A stretch of DNA of 64,000 nt from NCBI GenBank assembly GCA_002917075.1, contig NTMA01000022.1:372001-436000 (forward strand). Direction: 5' to 3'. The position numbers and the translations under genes were made by a program. The stretch's first letter is position 1. Each line of letters opens with the position of its first letter. Shown here in pieces: positions 21,680 to 32,800 of this stretch. Source of the DNA: Hawksworthiomyces lignivorus. Taxonomy: Eukaryota; Ascomycota; Sordariomycetes; Ophiostomatales; Ophiostomataceae. The notes under the pieces were generated by a model, which saw only the letters and a program-made list of their open reading frames with translations, ran no database searches and had not been told where the DNA came from.

Positions 21680-22842
21680 ACTTGGGGTTAAAGGTATGTC
21701 GATTTAGCTTGAAGTTATGGAAAACTTAGAAAAAGAGAAAGTAGTTGTGGCGATGGCAACATGTAAAGGTCGTTGTAAAGCGAGCACAGGACTTTTCTTT
21801 TGTAGTTATCCTCGGTCGGCTCTTTGGGCTCCCTTCGGCTCCGACTCTTGAACACATTCTGACCGTCTTGACCAACATTATTCAACGAACAAAGAGTAAG
21901 GTGTACAATAACTTCAATCGTGCCGTTCTTGCCAAGATTACGAGACCTGTTATTTTAAAATAATAGAAATGAAAAGAAAGAAAAGAAAAGGCCCCACTTA
22001 GCCTCTTTCGCGTCAGCATCGATACGGACGTTGTTCTCATGTATTATCCTGAGCAGTTCCTTTGTTTGTTTCGTATTCTACCGTCTAAACATATTTCACG
22101 CCTTTGCTTGTCGATGATCCCTTGTCTTGGGTATTCTGTTTACGTATTCGTGACTATCAAAATCAGTATTTCATACTGCTTCCTTTATCATCGCGCGCCT
22201 GCCACCAACTATAATCCCTTCGGGTTTTGAAGTAGGTAGGCCATGATTGATACCTTTTAGGGGACATGGGCATTGGAGCGGTGAATCAAATCTCTGTTTA
22301 CCTGCAGCAACCATAAAAGGAGATAAAAAAATTAACCAGTCGCAAGGGGCCAGGATGAAAGACTTATGTTCCCTTACTCCAACACACCATGTATCGTTAA
22401 GGCTGTTTGTTGGTTGGTGCGCTGCAACGGTTTTCTGAAGGCGACCACGACTTATGCGGATGTTATCCCACACGAAAATGCTCACTTAAAAACTTCCTCT
22501 TTTAGATCCTGGCACCGGCGCTGCACAGTCTGGCACTGGCGCAAAGCTCTTCTGCACAGGCTGTGCTTCGTGCAGGGCGATTATTTCTTGCGCTGCATGC
22601 GCCATACTTACTACAAGCAAAGGGCTCGAAAATAGACTAAGGGAAAGCGTATATTTTTTTTCTGTGGTTGTAGGGAAGATATCCTCAAGTTAGCAACTGA
22701 AAAGGTACTTCCTTTATATATTTCTATGAATATGGTATTTTTTTTGTACTTCTTTTAAGATCTCTTCTTTGGTTTTTATATTATGTTGTTTTTAAATTCG
22801 TTTTATTTTACTTGAGTTTTGATAGTTAAATTTTTTTTATTT
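21680..22842. other. intergenic, nothing recognised
   Basis: No frame with family features on either strand. Confidence 0.35.
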
Positions 22843-23114
22843 TGTAAGTCTGGAGCCGCTGTTGTGCCCTCCAAAACTGGCGGCCTTCCTGATTAGGAAA
22901 TGTGGGTCATATCCTGCCTTGCTTATTGGCTAGAGTCTTTTTGGCCTCCTTGTACAGAGCCCCTTTCCGTTGTCTCTCTCTTGTACTCTCGACTTTTTCA
23001 TCTTCCTTTTCTTCTCCTTTTTTTTTTAAAAAAAAATTTCAATTTCTCTTATACCTTGCGGCAGTGCTTTGACTATTGTATTAAATCCCCTAGCTCCGCT
23101 CCTTTTTCTCGTCT
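22843..23114 (-). repeat. dispersed repeat, inverted copy 2
   Basis: In reverse complement it runs from ggagcggagctaggg through gagagagacaacgg to ggctccagacttac, collinear with 16961-17206. Together the two copies bracket the 17.2-22.8 kb island in inverted orientation. Confidence 0.65.
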
Positions 23115-23135
23115 TGTTAAAATGCCTCGCAGCTA

Positions 23136-23180
23136 TGCCTTGCCTTGCCTTGCCTTGCCTTGCCTTGCCTTGCCTTGCCT
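23136..23180. repeat. (TGCCT)9 microsatellite
   Basis: Nine perfect copies of the pentamer tgcct, immediately beside the inverted dispersed repeat. Confidence 0.95.
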
Positions 23181-26104
23181 TTGTTCCATTGTACCTCTCT
23201 TACGACTTTCTCGGCTTCATTCTTTGCAATACTCAAATATTCCCTTTGTTTTTGCCCTTTCTATTCTATTCTATTCAATGTATACTACTGCCATGAGCAT
23301 ATAAGCCGCGTTCTTGCTTCTCTCGAAGTAAAACATCTCCAGAAGATTTTCGACTTGGGCAGATATGACTTGTTTGGTAGTAGCTTCCAACTCCCAAATA
23401 TCAAGAGGCCTTCGTTTCTTTGTTTGGTCTTTTACTTGGCAAACCCAGAGTATTTCTGTCAGCTTTTTTTCCATTCTGGTCGGGCCGATTGTCAATACTT
23501 TTTATTTCAAATCTTACAAAAGACGGGTTGTGCTAAGAGATACGTCTTTGATTTGCCAATGGCTTTAGACCAATTTGTAAAGCACTAATGCAGGCTATAT
23601 CATTTGAGAGGTAGGCGACATTAAGGAGCCTTTATCTATCTTCACGGAAAAGATAGAATTAGGAATGAGGCAGGTCCTAAGATGACATGGCCTTGTTCAG
23701 ACATCTTTGTTGGCTAAAGAGTTTGCTTCGGAGCAAGCATATTAGCAATGAATTTACATATTTACAATATATCAAACAATCCATAGCCTTTTTCGAGAAA
23801 GAGCAAAGCTTTTTCGATATGGTACAACAAGCTACAATAGTATAAACGAGATTGCAAAGACGTCATTCAGCATGACAAGGAGCAAGATATCTTTAGAAAT
23901 AGGAATGAGCCATTAGTCTTGCTTGTATCATATCCAGAGATATTCCCTCTTTGAGCAAAGACTAGGCAGAAATATGTAAGTCTTAAGGATTGCATAATAG
24001 CAAAGAGGCAAGCTTTTGTAAATGACGTATAGGCAAACGTGACGAAACATTTAATATAGTTTGTATTACACCAGCTATACTATCGTAGACACAATTTTCG
24101 AAAACACCGTAATCTGTATTTCAATAGACCAAAGATGTAATTTACAACAAAGGCAACCTTCTCTCCATTTGGTATTATGTAAAGGAGATTCTTTCTTACT
24201 GTTTTTATTTTTTATTTTTTTTTGGTTTAATATCTGTTTTGGTAGTTACATGACTGGCAAACATACCAAAAACTAACAATGTTTTCTTAGCTGTAGCAAA
24301 AGAGTAGACTATAGCCAAAAGCATTTCAGTAATCGATGATTTAATAATACAAAAACAGACAAGATAACTCTATAGCATAGTGTCTATTTCTCTGTGCGTT
24401 GTGTATATATTCCCTTGCTGTTTTCGTTCTCTTGAGAGCAAAGATATTTCAAGATAGTTTAGTTTTTTACGTATCTTTTCCAAAGCCTTTTGCTTTCATT
24501 GTTATTTCTATTTTTACTTTTTTCAATACAATAGATATTTAAGTTGTTTATTATCCTTTGGTGACTGGTTTAAAGCCATTAAATCAAAACTTTGCATTAT
24601 CTATTGTTGATTACTTCTAGAACGATATTGTTGTAATTTCTAACGACAAGGATGAGTTTAGTAATAATAATAATGATAGTAATGATTATTGTATTGAAGT
24701 TTGGTTTCCATTGATTGAAAAAAAATACTGTTAATTTATTGAACTAAAGGATATTGAATCTGACAATGTTATAGATAATCTCAAATATGGAATATCTAAT
24801 ACTATTTTGTTGTTGGTTAATGACTTACTCTAGCTTGATCTGGACTATGACAGTATTGTTGGTATTGGTATGTAATTGATTTCTTTGTTAGTCAATATAT
24901 CGACAATAGGCTAACGAAATTGAATAGATGTAAATCTTAATATTATACTTTCTATTATAGAAAAGTCAAAAGGAGATGTTGTTTTGGTTAATGAATAAGT
25001 TTCCATTGACAACAGAGTATATATAAATGATTTTAGACTAAGTTAGTTATATAACATAAACAGCCTAATACATTTTTCATTACTATTGCTTGCTTTCTCG
25101 ATTAACAATTACAATAATCTTAGTAATAAATCTAAGCTCAATGAGCTTGTGGCAGATTAAGACCCAGAGGTGCATATTTCAGAAAAAGACTCAACGTTGT
25201 TTTCTAAACCAACATGGCTAAGGCAGTCATTTACTTCGAAACTCTCTTCTTTGTATAGTTTAAGGACTTTTTTTTTTTTAAATCGAATTTTGGAGATTTA
25301 GATTCAAATTACCAATCTTTTAAACATTTCAGTTTAGACCTATATCTTGACAAACATCAAAAGAAAACGTTATCCAATGACTTAAAAAACAGAGGATTTG
25401 GCAATGATAGCAGCAACTTGCCTAGCTTTAAACCAAAATCGTTTCGAAGAAGGGCTATAGCTAATCCAGGATTCTGCTGGTCTACAAACGGTCAGGCTAC
25501 AAAGCAAAATCATTGCCAAAGAACTCTTTAGCATCATATAAGCCCTAGTCGGAATGACATAGCTGAGATTGAAGAGAAAGACTTGTGTGAATCTTCAAAC
25601 GATGAAAGAGGTCAAGATGATGAAGACAACAATGACTTTTTGCTATTATTGTATAAAAAACAAAAAAGAAATTCTTCTATCTAAAGCAACCTTTCTAAAG
25701 GATTTACTAAAAAACGAAAACACCTAGGTGGTTATTGCTTTTGCCTAAAACAAGCTTATACAACAACTCTAAAATAGATTCAAGGCAACTGACATAACAT
25801 TTTACCACTCTATTTTCGCAAGACTTTAGAAAAGAAAAGCCTATTGAAATCCATATTACCAAATTTAAGGAAAAGCTACTATGTAATGTTGTCCTTAAGA
25901 TTGTTATAAAAGCTGATAGAGTGACTTTCTAGGTTAAGTAGAGCAAGGATCTAAATTTCTGCGTAAAATACAAACCTGAAAGCTCGATGTCTGAAGGCCA
26001 GACTTCTAAAAGCCAGCAATACATGCTACCACAGTCCATAAAAGAGAAGCCTCCAAAGAATCGAGCCAAAGAAATATATATCTTATACTAAAGTTAACAA
26101 TAAA
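23181..26104. other. AT-rich decayed repeat region
   Basis: About 2.9 kb of AT-rich sequence with no long frame and many TAA/TAG triplets. Composition is consistent with RIP-mutated retroelement sequence leading into the chromodomain relic. A short AAT/GAT microsatellite-like patch is at 24660-24690. Confidence 0.5.
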
Positions 26105-26365
26105 GATAAATAGGATGTTCAAGAGATCCTAGCTTCTTGTATATGTAACAAAGAACTCTAGTATTAAGTTGATTGGATTGGCTAGAAAGACAATAGCAAT
26201 TGGTACCTAGCCGATAGATTCAAGGAATGCCTTCAACTCCTTAGAGACTACCACAATGACCATCCAGAGATGCTAGGACCGCCTATGAGACTCGCGTAGT
26301 AGCTTCAAGCTTGCAAAGGCGACAGAAAGGCCCTTCGTCATCCTAACGATAACAAGCTAAGAAGA
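26105..26365 (+). pseudogene. chromodomain relic of a retroelement polyprotein
   Basis: Forward frame: D-V-Q-E-I-L-A-S, then V-D-W-I-G, K-D-N-S-N-W-Y-L-A, F-K-E-C-L-Q-L-L-R-D-Y-H-N and H-P-E-M-L-G-P-P. This order matches the C-terminal chromodomain of fungal Ty3/gypsy-type integrases (vDW.G......WYpA..Fk..p..LrdFH...P.lPGPP). Several stops interrupt it: TAG where Trp is expected before D-V-Q-E, TAG and TAA before V-D-W, and TAG after W-I-G. TGG to TAG and CAA to TAA are C to T changes in a CpA context, the RIP signature. The rest of the polyprotein was not recognisable. Confidence 0.55.
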
Positions 26366-27212
26366 GTGGCTCTCTATCAAGGCTTAGAATAGACAATCAC
26401 ACTATGATCTTTGATAGTAATATTACTCTATCTCAACCAATTCTCCTTGAGGATGTTCCTCTGGCTGTTTCCAACAGGCTTATCAGCTACAAACGCTGCA
26501 ATAGCCCATTCTTTCTTTGGATGTTAAACGACAATCTGAAGTGTTTACAACTATGTATCGAAACGGGAGACGGCTGCGCAGGCGTCGACCCCATAGATGT
26601 CGATAGATGGGCCTACTGTCACAACGTAGCCTCTGGACGGGAGCACCACGTAGCAAGGAGGGAGTCAGGCAGCTATCTCTAGTAAAGCTCGATCGACTTC
26701 TGAGGTCGCGGATCGAACCTCGCCTAGGCTCAGTATCGCAGGAAATCTGTCTGGCAGCCGTGGGCAATTCACTTAGGGGCTAGCAAAAGTGATGAAGAGG
26801 TCTTGTTGTTGTTCTCCTATCTCTAAGCCCTTCTTCCTTTGATCCCATTTAATCCCAGCCATCCTTCGCAATATCGCGAGGCAATGTTATAGACCTAGAT
26901 CAACAAAAGACTAAAGATGCAAAAGAAAGAAGACTTTCTCGAGAAAGCCAGACGCAAAACTCTTGGCTGAAATAGGGTCTTCTAACCCCGCCTAATACGA
27001 CGCCATACAACATACGACAAACATGTTGTGGGCCCCCTCTTGCCAAGGCAGCGAGAGTCCTCAATGGGTCTAGTCAGTCTTTGTCTAACTCATCCTTTCT
27101 CTAAGCGCTTTCACAAAACATAAAATATTATATGAAAAGACAGCTAGTACAGCCTACAGCCAAAAATACAAGTCTAGTGCTTTCATACATAGCAGTCAAA
27201 ACAATATTGACA
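26366..27212. other. intergenic, nothing firm
   Basis: Mixed sequence between the retroelement relic and the F-box gene. A ggttcgatcc motif on the reverse strand near 26710 resembles a pol III B box, but no tRNA can be folded around it. Confidence 0.35.
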
Positions 27213-29276
27213 ATGGCATCACTCGAAATAGCGTCACAACAAATAGTGTCAATCACTACTCCAGCCCCCTTGGAGTGTCTTCCACATAAGGTTCTCGACA
27301 TCATCTGTGGCTATCTCGACGACGAGTCGGACAATCGAAGCGACCTATGGGCCTTCTCTCTGACTAGTCGCCACTGTTGTGCTGCGACAGACACCCGGCG
27401 GTTCAGCCAAATCATCCTCCCTGTGCCTACCCTCGCCGAACTCGACGGCACCTTGGGCCAGCTCAGGGCGGTGCTCGGCCACGGTCGCCGCAATGGGTTC
27501 GTGCATCGATTGAAAGTACAGAGATGGAAGAAGTCACGAGAGACAAACAAAATCGACGACGACAGCGATGATGACGTAGAGAATGAATACGACTGGAGTG
27601 CTGCCAGTAACTTTGACGTGCATCCGTTTTGTCGCCTGGAGTCGCTTGGTCAAAGATCGTTCGTCTATCGGCCGCGCAATCCATGGGTGCTCTGGTCTCA
27701 AGACGACAGCCGCCTTGACGGCTGGCTACCATTTGCGGTGTTCCTCCGCGAGCTGTCCGCCTTGGATGACTTGGTGTGGTTCGGCGATCTGCCACGGTCC
27801 GTGCTCGACGTTTTAGACAACGCGGAACGACCCTGCCGGCTTCACTTGAGTGGATTTCGTCTGACGAGTCTGGTGTATGATCGCGACAATCCAAAGCCGA
27901 TAAGCCAGGATGACTTTGCCCTTGTGACGTCGCGGTCGCTATACAGCCTCGAGGCAAATATCCAGCATTTCACCCAGTGCCGCGCCTTGAACAATTCGTA
28001 CATCTTGGACTATTCGGACAAGGCTTTGCAGCGCATGATGACCGGGCTGGCGCCCAATCTCACTAACGTTTGGCTTTCCGCGAGCCATTCATTCGGCGAG
28101 TTGGACTTGCACCAGGCCTGGGAGCTCGGGCGGCCAGAGTGGGGCGGTTTTTTTTTAAACGGCCAAGAAGACGACGCCCTCCGTGGCGGCACCGGGTCGC
28201 TCGAAAGCCTCAGGTTCGACTGTAGCCCCGGGCCGCATGTCTTGAATGTGCAGAGCATGGCCAATGTGCGTCATCTCCACCTCAAATGGGAACTGGACAG
28301 TGGCCGGGCGTTGGCAGATCTCGCGTTGGGCGGCCACCTCCCGCGCCTCGAGATGCTCACGCTCGAAGAAGTATATACGTCGTCGGAGCAGTCCCAAGCG
28401 GCCGTTAATCAGATCCTCGGCTACGTAAAGCCGTTGCGCCACCTGCATCTAACGGGCTTCTTCAACCGGGAGACCTTTGATATTTTGATACGCCAGCACG
28501 GCTCGGCGCTGCGCAGTCTCTTGCTAAATCCGGATGAGACCGCCGACGATTCTGAACCAGATTATGATGAAGACTTCCAAGACGATCTGTTTGTCTTTTC
28601 GACCGATACGTTGCAACGTATTGTCGAATGTTGTCCGCAGTTGGAGGAAGTGCTTGTAAGCATAAATCGTACCCATGGTGACCATCGCGAAGTGGCCGCG
28701 TATCGTGCCTTGAGCAGGTTGTCCCAACTAAAGCGTGTAGTGCTGCGGCTATGCTGCAGTCTCCCCTGGCATCTAGGCTGGGGACAGACCCAGGGCGCAC
28801 GCGATGAGGCAGACGACGAGCTAGTTTCTGTTAAATCACTCAAGAAGTTATACACCAACTGTGCTATAGATGCTACACTCGCTCGGGCTATATTTGACGT
28901 GATTTCCTCTGAGAGTAGAGGCGCCTTACAGTATCTATACATTAAGCCTTCGTTTGTAACCAACTGGCACAATCTAGACACAACCTTCCACAGCGCCCTC
29001 CGCATTTTGATGCGAGATTGGGTGTGCCAACGGGCCAACGGGCCCAACGAGCCTAATGTGCAGAATGACCAAAGCCGCGTTATCGTTCGGGAAATCGAAA
29101 AACGATATACGCGAAGCGCTGTAGAGGAATGCTTGGCTGAGAACTGGGATGATCCACGACTGCGAGAGGATGAAAATTACGCTGCAATATTCAAGGCTTT
29201 GTGGCCGGGGAATGAACCGTGGTGGGATGGCTGGACCAGTCTTCCTCTGGAGACAGGAGAGGGGCTCTCAGACTAA
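27213..29276 (+). CDS. F-box / leucine-rich-repeat-like protein
   Basis: F-box proteins are substrate adaptors of SCF ubiquitin ligases. The frame could begin at 27132, but the ATG at 27213 (MASLEIASQ) is preferred because the 27 extra residues are not F-box-like. The F-box is the LECLPHKVLDIICGYLDD...LWAFSLTSRHCCAATDTR segment (residues about 20-60 from this start). The following 600 residues contain irregular leucine-rich stretches (for example L-E-S-L-R-F-D, V-R-H-L-H-L-K, L-E-M-L-T-L-E, L-R-H-L-H-L-T, L-R-S-L-L-L-N, L-E-E-V-L-V-S), typical of the fungal F-box/LRR family. An acidic patch (IDDDSDDDVENEYD) lies after the F-box. It is single-exon, intact and GC-rich, unlike the AT-rich sequence upstream. 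The substrate is unknown. Confidence 0.8.
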   Translation: MASLEIASQQIVSITTPAPLECLPHKVLDIICGYLDDESDNRSDLWAFSLTSRHCCAATDTRRFSQIILPVPTLAELDGTLGQLRAVLGHGRRNGFVHRLKVQRWKKSRETNKIDDDSDDDVENEYDWSAASNFDVHPFCRLESLGQRSFVYRPRNPWVLWSQDDSRLDGWLPFAVFLRELSALDDLVWFGDLPRSVLDVLDNAERPCRLHLSGFRLTSLVYDRDNPKPISQDDFALVTSRSLYSLEANIQHFTQCRALNNSYILDYSDKALQRMMTGLAPNLTNVWLSASHSFGELDLHQAWELGRPEWGGFFLNGQEDDALRGGTGSLESLRFDCSPGPHVLNVQSMANVRHLHLKWELDSGRALADLALGGHLPRLEMLTLEEVYTSSEQSQAAVNQILGYVKPLRHLHLTGFFNRETFDILIRQHGSALRSLLLNPDETADDSEPDYDEDFQDDLFVFSTDTLQRIVECCPQLEEVLVSINRTHGDHREVAAYRALSRLSQLKRVVLRLCCSLPWHLGWGQTQGARDEADDELVSVKSLKKLYTNCAIDATLARAIFDVISSESRGALQYLYIKPSFVTNWHNLDTTFHSALRILMRDWVCQRANGPNEPNVQNDQSRVIVREIEKRYTRSAVEECLAENWDDPRLREDENYAAIFKALWPGNEPWWDGWTSLPLETGEGLSD

Positions 29277-29818
29277 CAATGGTATCGAAAAGCATAAAAT
29301 GACTAAATAAGGAAATTAAGGTGGCTTTCTATGTCTATCTGGTACGATCTAGTCGTTTTAACTATGTGTTGACTTAAAAAGGTAATGTCTCTTAGTTTGT
29401 GATTAAGTATCTACTGCTATGTGCATTTAACCAGAAGAGTAGTAACTTAGATCACAAGCCCTTGATAGTGATTACTTAACATTATCTTTTTTAACTTTGA
29501 TTTTAAAGCGTTTTTTATATCAAGAATTGTTTTACTTCACTCGATTTAAAATATAATCAATTATGCCAGTCACAATGATAGAGTATGACGTTGCAGTCAA
29601 GTTCAACCTGACATATTCGAATCACAGCGCTCCGGCTGTAGTATGTTATTCTGGCACCTCAAAATCACAGTCAGGAAGGGAACTATGTATCTCTCCTCTC
29701 ATGGGGACGAATCACGTCAAAACAGGTGATGTATCAGAATGTATTAGCAAATAAACCACTATATTACAAATTATCATCTCCAAAGGCAATCCGGGTTATG
29801 AATTTAATAAAAACCGGC
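29277..29818. other. intergenic, nothing recognised
   Basis: AT-rich spacer between the converging F-box gene and the chitinase pseudogene. Confidence 0.4.
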
Positions 29819-32800
29819 CTACGCTTCACATGTGCCAAAGTTCGGCTGGCATCCTGTTGCGAGGCTGCAGGCACCTGAGGCTGCATTGCCGCAGATGCCA
29901 TTGGACGAGCAGCAGTCGCCAAAGGCGCTATACAAGCACATGGCGTTGACGCTCGAGGCGGCGCCGCACTTGCCGTCCGTCGATACCGGAGTGCAATTGC
30001 CATACTTTGTCTGGCAGCCCAGGCGTCCAGCACAAAATGCGGGTGTGCTGCCGCAGGTGCCAGCAGAGCCACAGCAGTCGCCGTATTTGCTGCCCTGGCA
30101 GGTAGCGTACTGGGAGGATGCAGCGCCGCACTTGCCATCCGTCGAGACGTAAGTGACACAGGTGCCAAAGTTCGGCTGGCACCCTGTTGCGGGGCTACAG
30201 GCGCCGGAGGCAGCGTGGCCACAGGTGCCATTGGACGAGCAGCAGTCGCCAAAGGCGCTGTACAAGCACATGGCGTTGACGCTCGAGGCGGCACCGCACT
30301 TGCCGTCCGTCGACACCGGAGTGCATGTGCCGAACTTGGTCTGGCAGCCAAGACGGCCGGCGCAAAACGCGGGCGTGCTGCCGCATGTGCCGGCGGAGGA
30401 GCAACAGCCACCAAAGGTGCTGCCGAGGCACGTAGTGTTGCTGTTCGCGGCGCCACACTTTCCGTCGGTGGACACGGGCAGCACTGTGTTGGTGGGGGAC
30501 GTTGAGGACGACACAGACGTGGATGAGGGTGGCACGTATGTGTAGCCGGCCAGCGTGGTGGTGTAAGTGGAGAACACGTCGTCGGTCTCTGTCCAGGTCA
30601 AGACAACGGTGCTGTTGGCATCCCATGACATGGGCATGTAGGACGGCGTCGCGGGCAGGACCGAGGTTGTGTACGTGTACGTCGGCGTGGCTGAGATGGA
30701 CAGGCGGCTCGGCAGCTCCGTTGTCTGGGCCCGCGGCCGCACGCGTTCTGGGCCTTCCACCGCAGGCTGTCGCCGACGGTAGTCTACGTACGAGCCGCCC
30801 GGCTCGCACTTGATCTTGGGCCCACCTGCCGACACGATCGCACGCTCTACACAGCCGTCGGCAATGAAAAAGGGTAGGTTAAAATACGCCTTGGCATAGT
30901 TTGTGTCGCTAGCTTCGGTCCAGCTCCAGCCCGTCAGGGCGCCGCACCCGTTGAGCTGCTTGTGCAGCCCGGCGCCGCCATCTGTCGCCCAGTTCTTGAT
31001 GTTGAGAACCTCAAACTCGTAGAAAAACAGCTCATCCCAGATGGCACAGTCGGCATACGTAGACACCTGCACGACTACCGTCGATGTCACGACCACCACC
31101 GTCGGCGCCGCCGGGGCCGTCACTACTTCCGTCACCGGTGGATAGCTAAAGTCGCCCTCGTACACCAGGATGCCGCCGTCGCCAATCTGGCCTATCACCA
31201 CGAAGTCGTTGGGGTCGTAGTTGTCGTCGGTCGTCGCGGCTGGGCACGTCAGCGTCGTGTACGTGGTCGACGTGCTGCCGGTCGCCCCGCAGGATGTCAC
31301 CGTCCGGGTGCAGTCCGGTCTGCCGCACTGCGTCGTCGTCGTGCCGGGGTAGGTGATCACGGAGCAGGTCACGTCACAGTATGACGCCGTCTGTTTCTGG
31401 CGACACGTGCCCTCGTTGCCGCCGCTGCCGTTGTCATCACCAGGATCTGAGCAGCCGGAGCCCACACAGTTGGAGCCCGACGCGCAGAACGGGCCGATGC
31501 AGCCGCAGATGAAGAGACAACCAGGACTGCCGCAGTTGAGGAGGCATGACGAGCCGCAGATCTGACCCGGGCGGCATGTGGGCTGCGGCGGGCCACTCTT
31601 GACCGTAACTGCGCTCGGAAAGCCCGGGGGAGGTGCAGGCGGCGGCGGCGGCGGTGGCCACGTGACGCCATCGTACGCTGGAGTCGGATAGGGACCGGGG
31701 CTATAGGTCCAGACGATGGGCGGTGCGACGCTGCGTGTCTGTGTTTCCGTCACTAGCACTGGCGGTGGGATGATGCTGCTGGTCAGCCAGACGATGGTGC
31801 CGGCGGCAGAGGTTGTGCCGTCGCCGTTGCCCGATACTGGCGTCGGGTTCCACACGACGTTGGACATCGAAATGGTCTGTGTGGTGATGGGCGGAAGCGT
31901 GATGACCGTTGTGCGGATCTGCACAGCCGTGGTGGTGATGACGCTGCCGTCCTGGGTGACGACGGTCGACCAGGTGTCCGAATAGGTAGCAGTCACGGGC
32001 GGCATTGTGATGGTCGTCTTGGTGGACAGCACAACGGGCGGCAGCACCAGCGTACAGGGCGGGATGCACTGGATGATGGGGTTTGGTTCGCTGTAGATGT
32101 CTGGGCTGACATAGATCACCTGCGACCCGCCGTCGCCCTGTCCGGGTCCCACGTTGTCGCCGTAGTCGGCATCCAGATCGATAGCCCAGTCCGACGTGCC
32201 GCCAAAGTTGAGACCCTTGACCCAGGCCACGCGGCTGCTGTACGTGTCCGTTGTCATTCAGGACATCCACTGGTTGCCGCCGTACACGAGCATGTCGCCC
32301 TCGTCGCTCGTGTACTGCTGCACACTGCCATCAGTCGCGATCAGATCGCGGATCTCGTAGTTGGAGATGTAGCCGGCAGTGTCGGTGCATCGGCCAGGCG
32401 TGGCCTCGGACAGCGGCCCGATGTACGTGCAGTCGGGGCCGTAGCAGCCCGGCGTTGTCATCTGGAACGAGCGGCCGTAGAGCGCCATGCCAATGACGAC
32501 CTTGTTGGCTGGCACGCCCGCGTGGGTGATCATGGCCATGGCGCTCAGCGTCTCGGTCTTATTGATGTGCGAGCGCAAGCAGTTGCCGCCGGGACATCCA
32601 TCACTGGAGAGAGATGGTGGTAAAGGTCAGTAAGAGTGACTGCGGACGAAAAATAACATCAGAAAAAGAACTTACTCGGAGTAGGCATTTCCGAAATCCC
32701 ACTGGCCATGAAGGTCGTAGGTCATGTACACTATGTAGTCGACGACGGCCGCAATAGCCGAGGTGGGAAAGCCGCGGAGGTACCAGTAGGACGCGGGCGC

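Noticed and set aside
23136..23180. (TGCCT)9 as a CRISPR-like or telomere-like repeat
   Set aside because: Plain pentanucleotide microsatellite without spacers; no CRISPR array is expected in a fungal nuclear genome.
23181..26104. AT-rich block as mitochondrial insertion or centromere core
   Set aside because: It is only 3 kb, leads into a RIP-marked retroelement relic, and has no mitochondrial gene similarity that I can see.
26690..26730. ggttcgatcc motif on the reverse strand, possible tRNA or SINE B box
   Set aside because: No matching A box at the right distance and no cloverleaf could be drawn.
30195..32270. Several long frames on both strands through the chitinase C-terminal region
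   Set aside because: GC-rich antisense or out-of-frame shadows of the chitin-binding modules and the Thr/Pro-rich region.
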